The notes below the pieces were generated by a model. It did no database searches. It was not told the DNA's origin and saw nothing but the letters and a program-made list of their open reading frames with translations. From a virus, in the IMG/VR virus record IMGVR_UViG_3300042402_001352, positions 1 to 29,973 of that record: a DNA stretch of 29,973 bases; one strand, 5' to 3'. Positions 1 to 8,447 of this stretch are shown piece after piece. The position numbers and the translations under genes were made by a program. Position 1 is the first letter of the stretch, and each line of letters starts with the position of its first letter.

Positions 1-214
1 ATTGACCTAAATCACCATCTGCCTGTTTCAATTTCTGAGCATGCCTCTTTGCGAGTTCTTCTCTATATATTGTAACAAAAGTAGATAGCTGTGTCAAGAG
101 ATCTCTACTGCCCATTCTTGCAGCAGCGTGATATTTTTTATTCAATTCGATGAGACGATTTTCAATGTCTTGATCTTTATACTCTGACAAATCGCCGCTC
201 AGTGGATGAAACAT
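1..214 (-). CDS. Conserved small phage protein, C-terminus cut by window edge
   Basis: This reading frame opens with ATG at 214-212 and runs off the left edge, giving 71 visible residues beginning MFHPLSGDLSEYKDQD. It is highly charged and predicted helical, with a Lys/Arg/Glu-rich segment (EELAKRHAQKLKQ) near the visible end. The start overlaps the stop of the upstream 193-aa gene as TAATG, so translation is probably coupled and the protein probably belongs to the same structural operon. It resembles small conserved proteins next to fibre genes in T4-like marine phages, but I recognise no domain. Function unknown; a small structural or assembly protein is the contextual guess. Confidence 0.7.
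   Translation of the reverse strand, partial: MFHPLSGDLSEYKDQDIENRLIELNKKYHAAARMGSRDLLTQLSTFVTIYREELAKRHAQKLKQADGDLGQ
69..97 (-). promoter_or_regulatory. Possible sigma70 promoter inside a coding region
   Basis: On the minus strand TTGACA (97-92) is followed after exactly 17 bases by TACAAT (74-69). The match is good, but the site lies inside the partial CDS, so it may be fortuitous. It would transcribe genes beyond the left edge. Confidence 0.25.
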
Positions 215-795
215 TAGCTGTATAATCCTAAATAATTCATCCAAATTACAGTAGCACTGTGTTGCCAAACTTCGATGATCACTGGGTTTGTAGCAGATGT
301 GACTGTAACTGATACAGGAAAACCTGGTGATTTTTTAATCACAGTGCCGCCTGAAGTAATAAATGTAATTGTTCTAGCAGTACCATCTCCGTAGAGTTCT
401 AGAGTGGCTTTACCGATCTGTCCGAGTCCTGTGACATCCACTGCTCCGGTAGGAAATTCAGAGAATGACAAACTGGTGTTTGCTCCGAACTTTACTATGT
501 GATACATGGCCTGTTTAAAACTGATGTCTTGTGTGCCTGCCACTATTGGAGAACCATAGTCCTTTTTACGCAGATAAGCATCTTGTAGTGTTACAGATCC
601 TACTACATTATACAAGAAATCGTTGTCTTCGTCTATCCGGGCTGCATTATCCTGCAGATCTGTAATCTCAGTCTTGGCAGCAGAGAAGTTGGTTTTGATA
701 GTATCAAAGTTATCTCTAAACACCTGAGTGTCGTTGTCCTGGCCAGCTACAGGAAAGTTTTCATTTATTGCTGCGAAATTGATAAGGCTTGTCAA
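214..795 (-). CDS. Virion structural protein, short fibre-like, 193 aa
   Basis: The protein begins MTSLINFAAINENF and has a segment VFRDNFDTIKTNFSAAK (about residues 25-41) that looks like a variant of the AFxKVNxNF module at the N-termini of the neighbouring fibres. The remainder is Gly/Thr/Ser/Val-rich and predicted beta. The start codon is TTG: TTG at 795-793 overlaps the TGA stop of the 833-aa gene (TTGA), a GGAG lies about 10 bases upstream, and no in-frame ATG exists near it. Position in the fibre cassette and composition argue for a tail or baseplate-associated protein. The exact role and target are not visible. Confidence 0.75.
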   Translation of the reverse strand: MTSLINFAAINENFPVAGQDNDTQVFRDNFDTIKTNFSAAKTEITDLQDNAARIDEDNDFLYNVVGSVTLQDAYLRKKDYGSPIVAGTQDISFKQAMYHIVKFGANTSLSFSEFPTGAVDVTGLGQIGKATLELYGDGTARTITFITSGGTVIKKSPGFPVSVTVTSATNPVIIEVWQHSATVIWMNYLGLYS

Positions 796-3293
796 GGTAA
801 TTTTTCTCCACGTTGCGGGAATGCAAGGTATTTATCCTCTATTTCTCCGTCTATAATATCTATTATATAGCGATCTGCTACAAAGTCAATGGTTTTAAAA
901 TCAAAGCCACTGGCTTTGATTCTGGCCACTATATTTTCAGCCGGGCTGGCTGCTGCATCATTATCCGATCCTGGTTTGCAATAACACAGGGGTAAGGCTG
1001 ATACATATCCTGTCTCAAAAGATGCTTGGTCTTGTGTGCTGCGCATCCATAAGGGCAAAAATTCTCGATCTCTGTCCCCTATTGCGCTGATGCGTGATCT
1101 CATGTTTTTAATAGAATTAGGAAACACTCGCTGATGATCACTGTCGCTGACCAAGGGAATGTCGCTGTCTATTTTGATACTGTCATAGCTGATCAATACC
1201 TTGCTGTTAATGTTATTGGGTAGATTCACTGTTTGGCTGATGCTGCGACCGTTTTTTTCTAGGTCGTCTATGATTTCTACATAGATGACTTCATAGATGG
1301 TCTCTTGTGTTACAGGATCTTTGGCTTTGGCAGTTTTAAGACTACCAAATTTCAATCTCTTGTGATAATGATTGCGACTCATGGCCTGCACAAATTTCAC
1401 AGCTGTAACACTTTCTATACCTGCATATATCAAAACTCGAAGATCTGTCTGCACACTGAAATTAACGTCACCATATCGATAGATGTCTGTGGGGCGGAAT
1501 ATTGTTGCATCGGTGATGAAATTAAACCATGCTAATCTTTTGGGTTTTGATTGTAGGGCTTTGACATAGAGATTGGCAAAAGTTTTATTGTTTGCAACCA
1601 ACACAGATAAATTAAATGTGCGATTTAATGTGGCAAAATTCACACTGTCTCTGGCTCGCACAGTAAATGTAAACTTGAGATCATATGTTGTGGTAGAATT
1701 GTCGAATATCGAGGAATAATCTCTACTGAGTGTGGAACTGTCTTCAGCGGGTGACAGATTGTCTGTGCGTTCGAAAAATCTTGTTAGTCCCGGACCAGCG
1801 TCATCTGCAAACTGTTTGATCTTGCCTTGTATTGCACCTGTAGGCAAAAATTGCAGTCCAGCAGGTAGATTGCCTGACACAAATTCATAGCTGATTCTTC
1901 CGCCGTAGAGTAGACTTGTTGCTTGAATGAATTTGTCAGAAGCAATGTTTGGTTTAATTGTTCCAAGATCGCTGTCAGTGATCCATTCTACTGCGCTGTC
2001 AATTTCTCCGATCACTGTGACAGTGAAAGTTTTTTCAGTCTTGGAAGTGCTGGCTCGCCAGTATTCTTCATCAGTGGGTAGTCTGTTAACATGAACTTTC
2101 ACACTGATATATGTTACTCCAACGAATTCCACAGCATCGTTGATTATGTAAGTAGTGGAGTTATTCCATGTGCCTTTATAAACATAATTTGTGTATGCCA
2201 GATCTGCTGGATAATTCACAGCACGGACAGTGAATTGATAATTTTTCGAGATTCTAGCCTGATATGGCACAGAACCTGCTATATCGCCTGTGGTAGTATC
2301 TAGTTCCATGCCAGGAGGCAGTTGGCTCTGTGAACCGTCGGGATTGACGGGCAACAGAAAGTATGCGATGGTGCCGGATAAAGTGGGAGGATCGTAGACA
2401 TCCAAGAATATGGTCACATAGTTATTGGCACGGAATCGGCCTAGATCACTGTCAGTGATCCAAATTGGCACACGAGCACTGCTGGCATCTGCCTGAAATA
2501 TATTGGTGTCAACCTGCACTATTGAGTTATCGGCCTGTAGGAACTCTTCAGTGACCACATAGATTTTAAACAGTCTAGTTTCTGTATACACTCCGTCAGT
2601 GACAGCCACTATGAAATTGTAGATCCTGCTGAGACGTCTAGGAGTTCTGCTGGGTTCATTGTAATCAAACACAGTGATGTCGTAGGTAAATGTGTCAAAT
2701 CCATTGCCTCGAGCTTGTATAAAGTCTATAGGAAACACGTCTAAGGGTGCGGTGTCATAGCCACCTGAAGTTTCCAGATTGTATTCCACGGCAAATATGG
2801 GATCGGTGAAACCTGATATTACACCACTCTTGCTGAGGCTGAGTCCAGGAGGCAATACTCCTCCATTGGGCACAAGATAAAATTCCAATACATCACTGGC
2901 AATGAGATCTGTGTCACGTGCTTCTAGTTGAAAATTTACTCGTGCATTGTCTAATACAAAGTAAGCTTCTGCTGGACCAACGTTTAAAAATCCTTCCTTG
3001 GTGAGCCATATGGGTCTATCACTGCCATCCACGGCCAGCTTAAAAGTGCGGTCTTCAATGTCCACACCGTCTGATGCTCGAATCACAAATCTGTTTTCTG
3101 TGTAGACTTTGACTTCAGTGGGACTGCCTTTGATAGCGCCATCAATCAGTTTGAGGCCACGTGGCAATGAACCTGCGATCAAGCTGTATGCAACAGTGGC
3201 TGTGAGATTGGTTGTGGCCTGTAATTGTATATCAATAGGTATACGTTCAGTGAGCAAGCCTAGACTATCTGCAGGAGTGATCCATGTTATCAT
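792..3293 (-). CDS. Structural protein with repeated Ig-like (He_PIG-type) domains, 833 aa
   Basis: The sequence shows at least four copies of a motif typical of putative Ig (cadherin-like) He_PIG domains: a hydrophobic strand, then LPxGLxL, then GxIxGxP. Examples are GSLPRGLKL (about 41-49), GGVLPPGLSLSKSGVISG (about 143-160), LPPGMELDTTTGDIAG (about 322-337) and GNLPAGLQFLPTGAIQG (about 471-487). The strands WITDSDLG also recur. A segment near residues 375-416 (GTWNNSTTYIINDAVEF, then YWRAST) resembles a chitin-binding type 5/12 carbohydrate-binding module. The C-terminal third is less repetitive. These folds are common on phage tails and baseplates, where they mediate weak glycan binding. 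ATG at 3293 has AAGGA upstream. A baseplate wedge or fibre-base component is the likely role. Confidence 0.75.
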   Translation of the reverse strand: MITWITPADSLGLLTERIPIDIQLQATTNLTATVAYSLIAGSLPRGLKLIDGAIKGSPTEVKVYTENRFVIRASDGVDIEDRTFKLAVDGSDRPIWLTKEGFLNVGPAEAYFVLDNARVNFQLEARDTDLIASDVLEFYLVPNGGVLPPGLSLSKSGVISGFTDPIFAVEYNLETSGGYDTAPLDVFPIDFIQARGNGFDTFTYDITVFDYNEPSRTPRRLSRIYNFIVAVTDGVYTETRLFKIYVVTEEFLQADNSIVQVDTNIFQADASSARVPIWITDSDLGRFRANNYVTIFLDVYDPPTLSGTIAYFLLPVNPDGSQSQLPPGMELDTTTGDIAGSVPYQARISKNYQFTVRAVNYPADLAYTNYVYKGTWNNSTTYIINDAVEFVGVTYISVKVHVNRLPTDEEYWRASTSKTEKTFTVTVIGEIDSAVEWITDSDLGTIKPNIASDKFIQATSLLYGGRISYEFVSGNLPAGLQFLPTGAIQGKIKQFADDAGPGLTRFFERTDNLSPAEDSSTLSRDYSSIFDNSTTTYDLKFTFTVRARDSVNFATLNRTFNLSVLVANNKTFANLYVKALQSKPKRLAWFNFITDATIFRPTDIYRYGDVNFSVQTDLRVLIYAGIESVTAVKFVQAMSRNHYHKRLKFGSLKTAKAKDPVTQETIYEVIYVEIIDDLEKNGRSISQTVNLPNNINSKVLISYDSIKIDSDIPLVSDSDHQRVFPNSIKNMRSRISAIGDRDREFLPLWMRSTQDQASFETGYVSALPLCYCKPGSDNDAAASPAENIVARIKASGFDFKTIDFVADRYIIDIIDGEIEDKYLAFPQRGEKLP
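829..836 (-). promoter_or_regulatory. Possible late promoter GATAAATA
   Basis: GATAAATA (836-829, minus) lies about 33 bases before the TTG start of the 193-aa structural gene, inside the end of the 833-aa gene where it encodes Asp-Lys-Tyr. It is one base from the T4 late consensus. Because it is coding sequence it could be chance. Confidence 0.35.
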
Positions 3294-3304
3294 GTGATCA
3301 GTCC

Positions 3305-3880
3305 TTAGAGAAGTGTGCCACAGTCCAGATCCATGCGTCCAGGCAGCAGTATGGTGCCAAAATCTATGTTTGCAGATTGTAGAGCTACCTGCATGGCATT
3401 GGTATATGTGCCGTCTATGCGTCCAAAGTCATAGGAAGTCAATATGTCTGTGACTGGAATAATGGTTTTGAAACTCACTGTGGAACCAAAAGCAGTGACC
3501 TCTATGTCCTTTCTGCTGGTAGTAGACCCTGGTGCTGCTACTCCTGCCATGGTGATCTGTTGATGTGTGCTGGCTAGCATGACACCAGCATCGGTGTCTA
3601 TTCTGATAAAAGCATCTGGAGCAGAGTTATTCACGGTGATGGTATCTGTGTTTTCAGACAACAGCATCTTGGTGCCGGATACCAGCTTTTTAAATTTTAG
3701 ATCAGCACCTACTTTTTCTTTGAAAACACCTGCACCCACTGCACCAACATTGGTGGCAGTGATAGTTAGCTGAGTGCTTATATCTGCGAAGTTGGCATTT
3801 ACTTTTTGAAACGCGGTGCGTAGATCATCGCCTAGGCCATCATTTACCACATTGCCGATATTAATTGGTTGTATTGTCAT
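3305..3880 (-). CDS. Short tail-fibre-like structural protein, 191 aa
   Basis: The N-terminus (MTIQPINIGNVVNDGLGDD, then LRTAFQKVNANF) is nearly the same module that begins the 1280-aa and 2488-aa fibres, but here only about 150 further residues follow. The body is predicted beta with Thr/Val/Gly-rich strands, and the last part (ILLPGRMDLDCGTLL) ends the protein. It therefore looks like a short fibre or adaptor with the common virion anchor but no large receptor-binding domain. A GTAAATA late-type element lies about 19 bases upstream of the start. Known function: none recognised. Inference: a baseplate/fibre component competing for, or occupying, equivalent attachment sites. Confidence 0.75.
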   Translation of the reverse strand: MTIQPINIGNVVNDGLGDDLRTAFQKVNANFADISTQLTITATNVGAVGAGVFKEKVGADLKFKKLVSGTKMLLSENTDTITVNNSAPDAFIRIDTDAGVMLASTHQQITMAGVAAPGSTTSRKDIEVTAFGSTVSFKTIIPVTDILTSYDFGRIDGTYTNAMQVALQSANIDFGTILLPGRMDLDCGTLL

Positions 3881-3898
3881 AACACGCTCTCTTTAGTA

Positions 3899-3906
3899 TA
3901 TTTACC
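3899..3906 (-). promoter_or_regulatory. Candidate late promoter GGTAAATA
   Basis: GGTAAATA (3906-3899, minus) lies in the 29-base gap between the LamG-like gene and the 191-aa gene. It leaves a short leader containing a purine-rich AAAGAGAG before ATG at 3880, which suits a T4-type late promoter. Confidence 0.5.
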
Positions 3907-3909
3907 GTT

Positions 3910-4602
3910 TTATGGGTATCCAAATCTTGCTCGATATGTGGTATACAGCGACTGAACATTGGACAGCGTTAATACACCGTTGTATACTTTGACAAATCCT
4001 ATATCAGCTGTTTGCACTTCACTACCGCCAGCACGACTGAACAGTCTTAGTTGATTGAAACCACCACCACCAGCATTGGTGCCGGTGAACAATGTGCCAG
4101 TTGGCGAGGAACTGGTTGCAGAATATAGTTGTCCTAGACTTGTTGAGGTATTCCAAGTAGCCCAATCAAGATGCCAGAAGAGATCAGCACCCGATGACGG
4201 CAGGTTAACTGCAAAGTTAGGATAGAATGTTTGGTCGTGGCCGTTGTACAGGCCCATGAGCCAGTCTTTGCTGGCTTCGCTTTGTGTTTGCAGCAGTCTA
4301 CCATCAGCAGTTGCTATGCGTTTGTAGGCCATAAACACAGTATAACTTTGTCCAGTAACATAGTTAGGACCACCATAGATAACATCAGTGCCCACGGCGT
4401 TGCTTTTTCTAAACACCCCACCGTTGGAAGATTGCCAAGAAATACTGCCGCCAGCATTGGCCACCGATAGTGTGTAAGTTCCTGTAGCATCCGAGGTGCC
4501 GTTCACAGGCACAGCAGAATAGTTGGCTGCGTCTAAATCGTATACCAAAGTTGGCAGTGAGCTTCCGCCATAACTGGTCATTAATGCTGTTACGCCTGTC
4601 AT
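3910..4602 (-). CDS. LamG / concanavalin A-like lectin-fold structural protein, 230 aa
   Basis: The protein resembles the laminin-G/concanavalin A-like lectin fold: an early YDLDAANYSAVPVNGTSD segment (about 20-37), a central run of aromatic strands (SYTVFMAYKRI; DWLMGLYNGHD), and an ending ADIGFVKVYNGVLTLSNVQS (about 200-219), which is a common closing strand pattern of phage LamG-like domains. It lacks the N-terminal anchor module of its neighbours. It starts one base after the stop of the 1280-aa fibre, so it is likely translated together with it. Family knowledge: such domains bind glycans on cell surfaces. Inference: a fibre-tip adhesin or glycan-binding decoration protein. Confidence 0.7.
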   Translation of the reverse strand: MTGVTALMTSYGGSSLPTLVYDLDAANYSAVPVNGTSDATGTYTLSVANAGGSISWQSSNGGVFRKSNAVGTDVIYGGPNYVTGQSYTVFMAYKRIATADGRLLQTQSEASKDWLMGLYNGHDQTFYPNFAVNLPSSGADLFWHLDWATWNTSTSLGQLYSATSSSPTGTLFTGTNAGGGGFNQLRLFSRAGGSEVQTADIGFVKVYNGVLTLSNVQSLYTTYRARFGYP

Positions 4603-4603
4603 A

Positions 4604-7600
4604 TTATGTTAGTCCTGTTCCGTTGATGTACCAGGTAGTGGCAGCTACCTTGACTGCTGTGGCCATACCGTTGGCCGCCAGTGTTCTTGTGCCAGTGCTT
4701 GTGCCACCCGCCAATCTCAGGGTGTCTGATGTGATAGCAATGGTCACTGTGGTAGCACTTGGTCCTGCTATGAATGTAAGAGTGGTTCCTATTGGATAGG
4801 CCACTGAAGCATTAGCTGGAATTGTTATTGTCTGACTGTTGGTTGTTACATAAATGTGTTCACCAGCATCTGCTATGGTCAATGTGTTAGTGGTTGTAAC
4901 TGCGCTTGCCGGGATACCTAGATAACCAGCACTTCTGGCTGTGCTGGCTGTGGTAGCCTCTGCTAGGGTGTTGATCACAACACCACCACTGCCATTGCAT
5001 TCTAGTTCAAGGTTAGCGTTTGTGACCGTTGTGCTGATTCTATTGCCCACCACAGTGATCTGATCAGTGTTGAATGTTTCAGCTGTGACACTATTGCTGT
5101 ATGAAACTTCTTTGGTGCTGGCGTTGTATTGCAATACTCCACTGGTAGCACTGATATTTCTAATTGGTGCCACAGTGAATGTGTTGGCTGTAGCTTGATT
5201 CAACACACTGCCGGTGGCATTTATAACGATTGAGTTAGCGGCTTGGCCATTGTAGCCGGCAGCATAACCAATGGCCACAGAATTGACACCTTGATAGCCA
5301 CCACCAGCAAAATAACCAATAGCCACCGCGCCAGCACCTTGTTCAATATTACCAGCCTCACGGCCAATGGCCACAGCATTGGTGCCTTGTTGAATATTAC
5401 CAGCACTGCTACCAACAGCCACAGCATTTGCACCTTGCGTTGTTTGTCCAGTAGCGTAACCAACAGCCACAGTATTGATGCCTTGTTGAATATTACCAGC
5501 ACCGGCCCCAACGGCCACCGCGCCAATGCTCTGGCTGGTAAGCCCTGCTTGCGCACCAAATGCCACAGCATCGCCAGCTGTGTCTTTTATCACAGCACCA
5601 TTTGTTAGTGTGATACTACCTGGCAATGTTAAACTGCCATCGTCACCAAATGTCCATTGTTTTGATGTTCCTCCAGTATTGGTCCTAATGAGTATATTTG
5701 TATGAGCGTATAATTCAGCAGATACCGACCCCATATACAATGCAGTAGTATCATCACTAGTACTTGTTAGATATGCAACGTTGGCGTAAGTAGTAAAGTC
5801 TAGTTTAGCATTTCCTAATCCACTAATTGGTCCTGGTACTGTTAACTCACCATCTTCACCAAATGACCATCTACGCAAAGTACTATCACTTAGGTTGATG
5901 TCAATGTTGATGTTGCCGTCGCTCTTGATATTACCAGGTATGGTCAAATCACCTGCCGTGTCAAACTCCCAAATCTTGTTAGTCGCATTGGGGGTGGTTA
6001 TTTGTATTTTACCGTTAGTGGTAGTACGCACATTGTGATCGTCAGTGCCCAAGAAGATACTGGTTTCTGTTAAATCGCCTGTGGTCAAGTGTAGGTGATG
6101 ATCACCTCCTACATATGAAGGTGCGTCACTGTTGATCAAACCTGATTCAACGCCTATACTTTCAGGATCGTAATTATCTTCTTCAGGTGATACACGAATA
6201 GTAAATTCGTAGTCATCACTGTCAACGAGAATACTAAAGTCACCGCCGCTGCCGTCTAATGTTACTGTACCAGAGTCTGGATCAGCGATGCCAGCACCTT
6301 CTGGGTAGATCCACCAGTATAGTGTTTGATCAGCATATGTATCTGAATAAACATAGAAAGTAAGAGTATCACCAACTTGAGCAGTATTGACATAATAATT
6401 TATTTCTATGCCGTTGTCAGTGTAGATATACGAGCCGCCGCCTTTAATTACTAACTTCTGACTGGCCACATCTGGGCTTGCTGGTGTAAGTTGAATAGTG
6501 GGATTGCTGGTAACAACGCCTTCTGTGATTGTACCGCCTTCAGGTAATACTAAATCACCATCCTCACCGAATCTCCATCTACGCAATGTTGAATCTGACA
6601 AGTTGATGTCAATGTTGATAGCACTTTCGCTACGGATATCGCCTGGTAGTTCTAGACCACCGTCGCCCTGAAATTTCCAATTATGTTCAACTGTACTGTT
6701 TACATCTGTGCGATCAAATGATCTAATGGTTAGGCCACTGCGATCTTCATCCTGCCAGTTTAGTTTAATCTGTGCTCGTTCGTCACTGTCACCTTCACCA
6801 TCTGGATCACCACTGTAGGCTCGAATAAGTTGTGTGGTATCGTCGTCAACCTCTACATTGATCCAACGCATTGAAGTTGTGCCATCGCCGCAGTCTTGTA
6901 CAAATCTACCACCATTTGTACCAGTGACAATATCATCTGGTGCTGTTAGTATACCATCCTCACCAAACTGCCAGATGCGCTGTGTTGAATCTGTAAGATT
7001 AACTCGGATTGAAACATCAGTTTCACTTTCTATGCCAGTGGCAGCGCCGCCCCCTGATCCAGTGATGGTAATATTGCCTTCTGCATCGCTGGCAGTGGTA
7101 ACACCACCAGCACCTATGAACTTGATTGATTCGTTGTTGCTGATTACTCTCTGTGTGGAATCATCTGCGGCTACTGAGAAACTAAAAGCAAGAGCGCCTG
7201 CGGTAGTCTGTGTTGTGCCGTCTGGGAATGTAATGCCACCCGGAAGGGTTAGATTTCCTGCGCCATTGAACTGCCAAACTCTTTCGTTATCACCTTGGTT
7301 AGTGAGTATTCGTACTGGGGCAGCATAATTTCCACCGTTCTCTGTGTAAGCACGAACAGTTAGACCATCTTCGTCTTGTCTAATCCTACTGTTAACACCG
7401 CCGGCAACCGAGCCATAGTCCCATACGATGCCTCTATTAATACCGCCAGTTTCGCCGCTGAATGTTGCATTACCTGCTGCGGAAAGTGTAAAAGTTTCTG
7501 TGCCGTTGACTAAATTACTGACACTACCAGTCCAGGCGGTGTATTGACTTGTACCGTCTGGAAAATTTATTCTACCATAGTAGGTAGCACCATTGTCATC

Positions 7601-8446
7601 TGAAAGTTCTTCAAATTCCCAACGAGTTCCACCCGGACCGCCGGCATATATAGAGTTAGAAAGGTCATCCCATCTTAGCGTAGTACCGTTGGTAGTTAGA
7701 TACTTATTAGCGTTACCAGTTTGTGAGGGGATGGTAACGCCACCGCCGCCTGTATAGGCTGTGGTTTGAGTAGTGCCATCAGGAAATCTTAAATCACCAT
7801 CTTCACCAAATGACCATCTACGCAAAGTACTATCACTTAGGTTGATGTCAATGTTGATATCGCCTTCACTGCGGATATTGCTAATGTTACCGACTGAAGT
7901 CAAAAAACCGCTGTCGTTAGACAGTTGACTCACAAGTGTTGGTATAGTTGGCTTGCCAGTTAGGTCAGCATAGGCACCAGTGGTAGCCACTGTAGCAAAT
8001 GTGGGCTTGCCTGTGATACTGTTCCAGGCTGCTGTGCCAACATCTGCTATAGACTGCCCTCCCACTAATAGATTACCTTGACTATCTATAGATAATGCTG
8101 TGCCACCCAAGAAAATTGTGTTGTTGCTGACATAGAGACTGCGCCAAGGCAGTGTGCTTGAACCTAGATCACCACCGTGAGCAGTCTGTGGCAGAATGTC
8201 TCCACCCACTGTCAAGTTGCTGGTAACGGTAGTAGCTTGGTCGATTACAATGGCAGTACTGTCTGTGGTACTTAGTGTACTTCCCGCAAATTCAAACGCC
8301 CCTAAATTTAAATCAACGTCTGCATTTATTCCCAGTGCTGTGTAAAGTTCTGTGAAGTTAGCATTTACTTTTTGGAACGCAGCTCGTAGGCTATCGCCTT
8401 TCTTGTCATTGGCTGTGGTGCCTACATTAATATTCTGTTTTGCCAT
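4604..8446 (-). CDS. Large repetitive tail fibre with YadA-like head repeats, 1280 aa
   Basis: Residues 1-40 (MAKQNINVGTTANDKKGDS, then LRAAFQKVNANFTELY) form the anchor module shared with neighbouring fibres. The shaft carries about eight or nine copies of a unit of the form W-x-F-x3-G-x-L-x2-P, for example RRWSFGEDGDLRFPDGTTQ, three of them preceded by INIDINLSDSTL. Residues about 955-1075 contain eight tandem YadA-head-type repeats (AVAIGREAGNIEQG and relatives), expected to form a trimeric left-handed beta-roll. A C-terminal beta domain of about 130 residues follows (TLTIADAGEHIYVTTNSQ). ATG at 8446 is two bases from the upstream stop and has GGAGCG before it. Probably a trimeric long tail fibre; the receptor is not deducible. 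Confidence 0.8.
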   Translation of the reverse strand: MAKQNINVGTTANDKKGDSLRAAFQKVNANFTELYTALGINADVDLNLGAFEFAGSTLSTTDSTAIVIDQATTVTSNLTVGGDILPQTAHGGDLGSSTLPWRSLYVSNNTIFLGGTALSIDSQGNLLVGGQSIADVGTAAWNSITGKPTFATVATTGAYADLTGKPTIPTLVSQLSNDSGFLTSVGNISNIRSEGDINIDINLSDSTLRRWSFGEDGDLRFPDGTTQTTAYTGGGGVTIPSQTGNANKYLTTNGTTLRWDDLSNSIYAGGPGGTRWEFEELSDDNGATYYGRINFPDGTSQYTAWTGSVSNLVNGTETFTLSAAGNATFSGETGGINRGIVWDYGSVAGGVNSRIRQDEDGLTVRAYTENGGNYAAPVRILTNQGDNERVWQFNGAGNLTLPGGITFPDGTTQTTAGALAFSFSVAADDSTQRVISNNESIKFIGAGGVTTASDAEGNITITGSGGGAATGIESETDVSIRVNLTDSTQRIWQFGEDGILTAPDDIVTGTNGGRFVQDCGDGTTSMRWINVEVDDDTTQLIRAYSGDPDGEGDSDERAQIKLNWQDEDRSGLTIRSFDRTDVNSTVEHNWKFQGDGGLELPGDIRSESAINIDINLSDSTLRRWRFGEDGDLVLPEGGTITEGVVTSNPTIQLTPASPDVASQKLVIKGGGSYIYTDNGIEINYYVNTAQVGDTLTFYVYSDTYADQTLYWWIYPEGAGIADPDSGTVTLDGSGGDFSILVDSDDYEFTIRVSPEEDNYDPESIGVESGLINSDAPSYVGGDHHLHLTTGDLTETSIFLGTDDHNVRTTTNGKIQITTPNATNKIWEFDTAGDLTIPGNIKSDGNINIDINLSDSTLRRWSFGEDGELTVPGPISGLGNAKLDFTTYANVAYLTSTSDDTTALYMGSVSAELYAHTNILIRTNTGGTSKQWTFGDDGSLTLPGSITLTNGAVIKDTAGDAVAFGAQAGLTSQSIGAVAVGAGAGNIQQGINTVAVGYATGQTTQGANAVAVGSSAGNIQQGTNAVAIGREAGNIEQGAGAVAIGYFAGGGYQGVNSVAIGYAAGYNGQAANSIVINATGSVLNQATANTFTVAPIRNISATSGVLQYNASTKEVSYSNSVTAETFNTDQITVVGNRISTTVTNANLELECNGSGGVVINTLAEATTASTARSAGYLGIPASAVTTTNTLTIADAGEHIYVTTNSQTITIPANASVAYPIGTTLTFIAGPSATTVTIAITSDTLRLAGGTSTGTRTLAANGMATAVKVAATTWYINGTGLT
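5224..5575 (-). repeat. Tandem 42-48 bp coding repeats (YadA-head-like)
   Basis: About eight imperfect tandem units encode the pattern [A/S]-V-A-[I/V]-G-x2-[A/T]-G-x4-Q-G. The units occur in phase with the protein frame. Frequent gcccacag/ttgaatattaccagc blocks make the DNA recombinogenic. Confidence 0.75.
5847..5911 (-). repeat. 65-bp exact direct repeat, copy A
   Basis: This stretch is identical by eye to 7794-7858 and lies in the same 1280-aa fibre gene. It encodes the INIDINLSDSTLRRWSFGED unit. A diverged third copy lies at 6555-6619. Confidence 0.8.
6555..6619 (-). repeat. Diverged 65-bp repeat, copy C
   Basis: This stretch aligns without gaps to the exact pair 5847-5911 / 7794-7858 but with multiple substitutions. 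The encoded protein unit is nearly the same (INIDINLSDSTLRRWRFGED), so selection acts on the protein repeat. Confidence 0.7.
7794..7858 (-). repeat. 65-bp exact direct repeat, copy B
   Basis: This stretch is identical by eye to 5847-5911, about 1.95 kb away in the same reading frame. Recombination between the copies would shorten the fibre shaft in frame by about 650 residues. Confidence 0.8.
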
Positions 8447-8447
8447 T

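Noticed and set aside
5224-5575. Regularly spaced repeats that could be read as a CRISPR array
   Set aside because: Units are coding, 42-48 bp, imperfect and without unrelated spacers; they translate into YadA-head-like repeats.
6834-7328. Open plus-strand frame of 164 codons opposite the 1280-aa fibre
   Set aside because: Antisense shadow of the repetitive fibre; no family resemblance or start signal.
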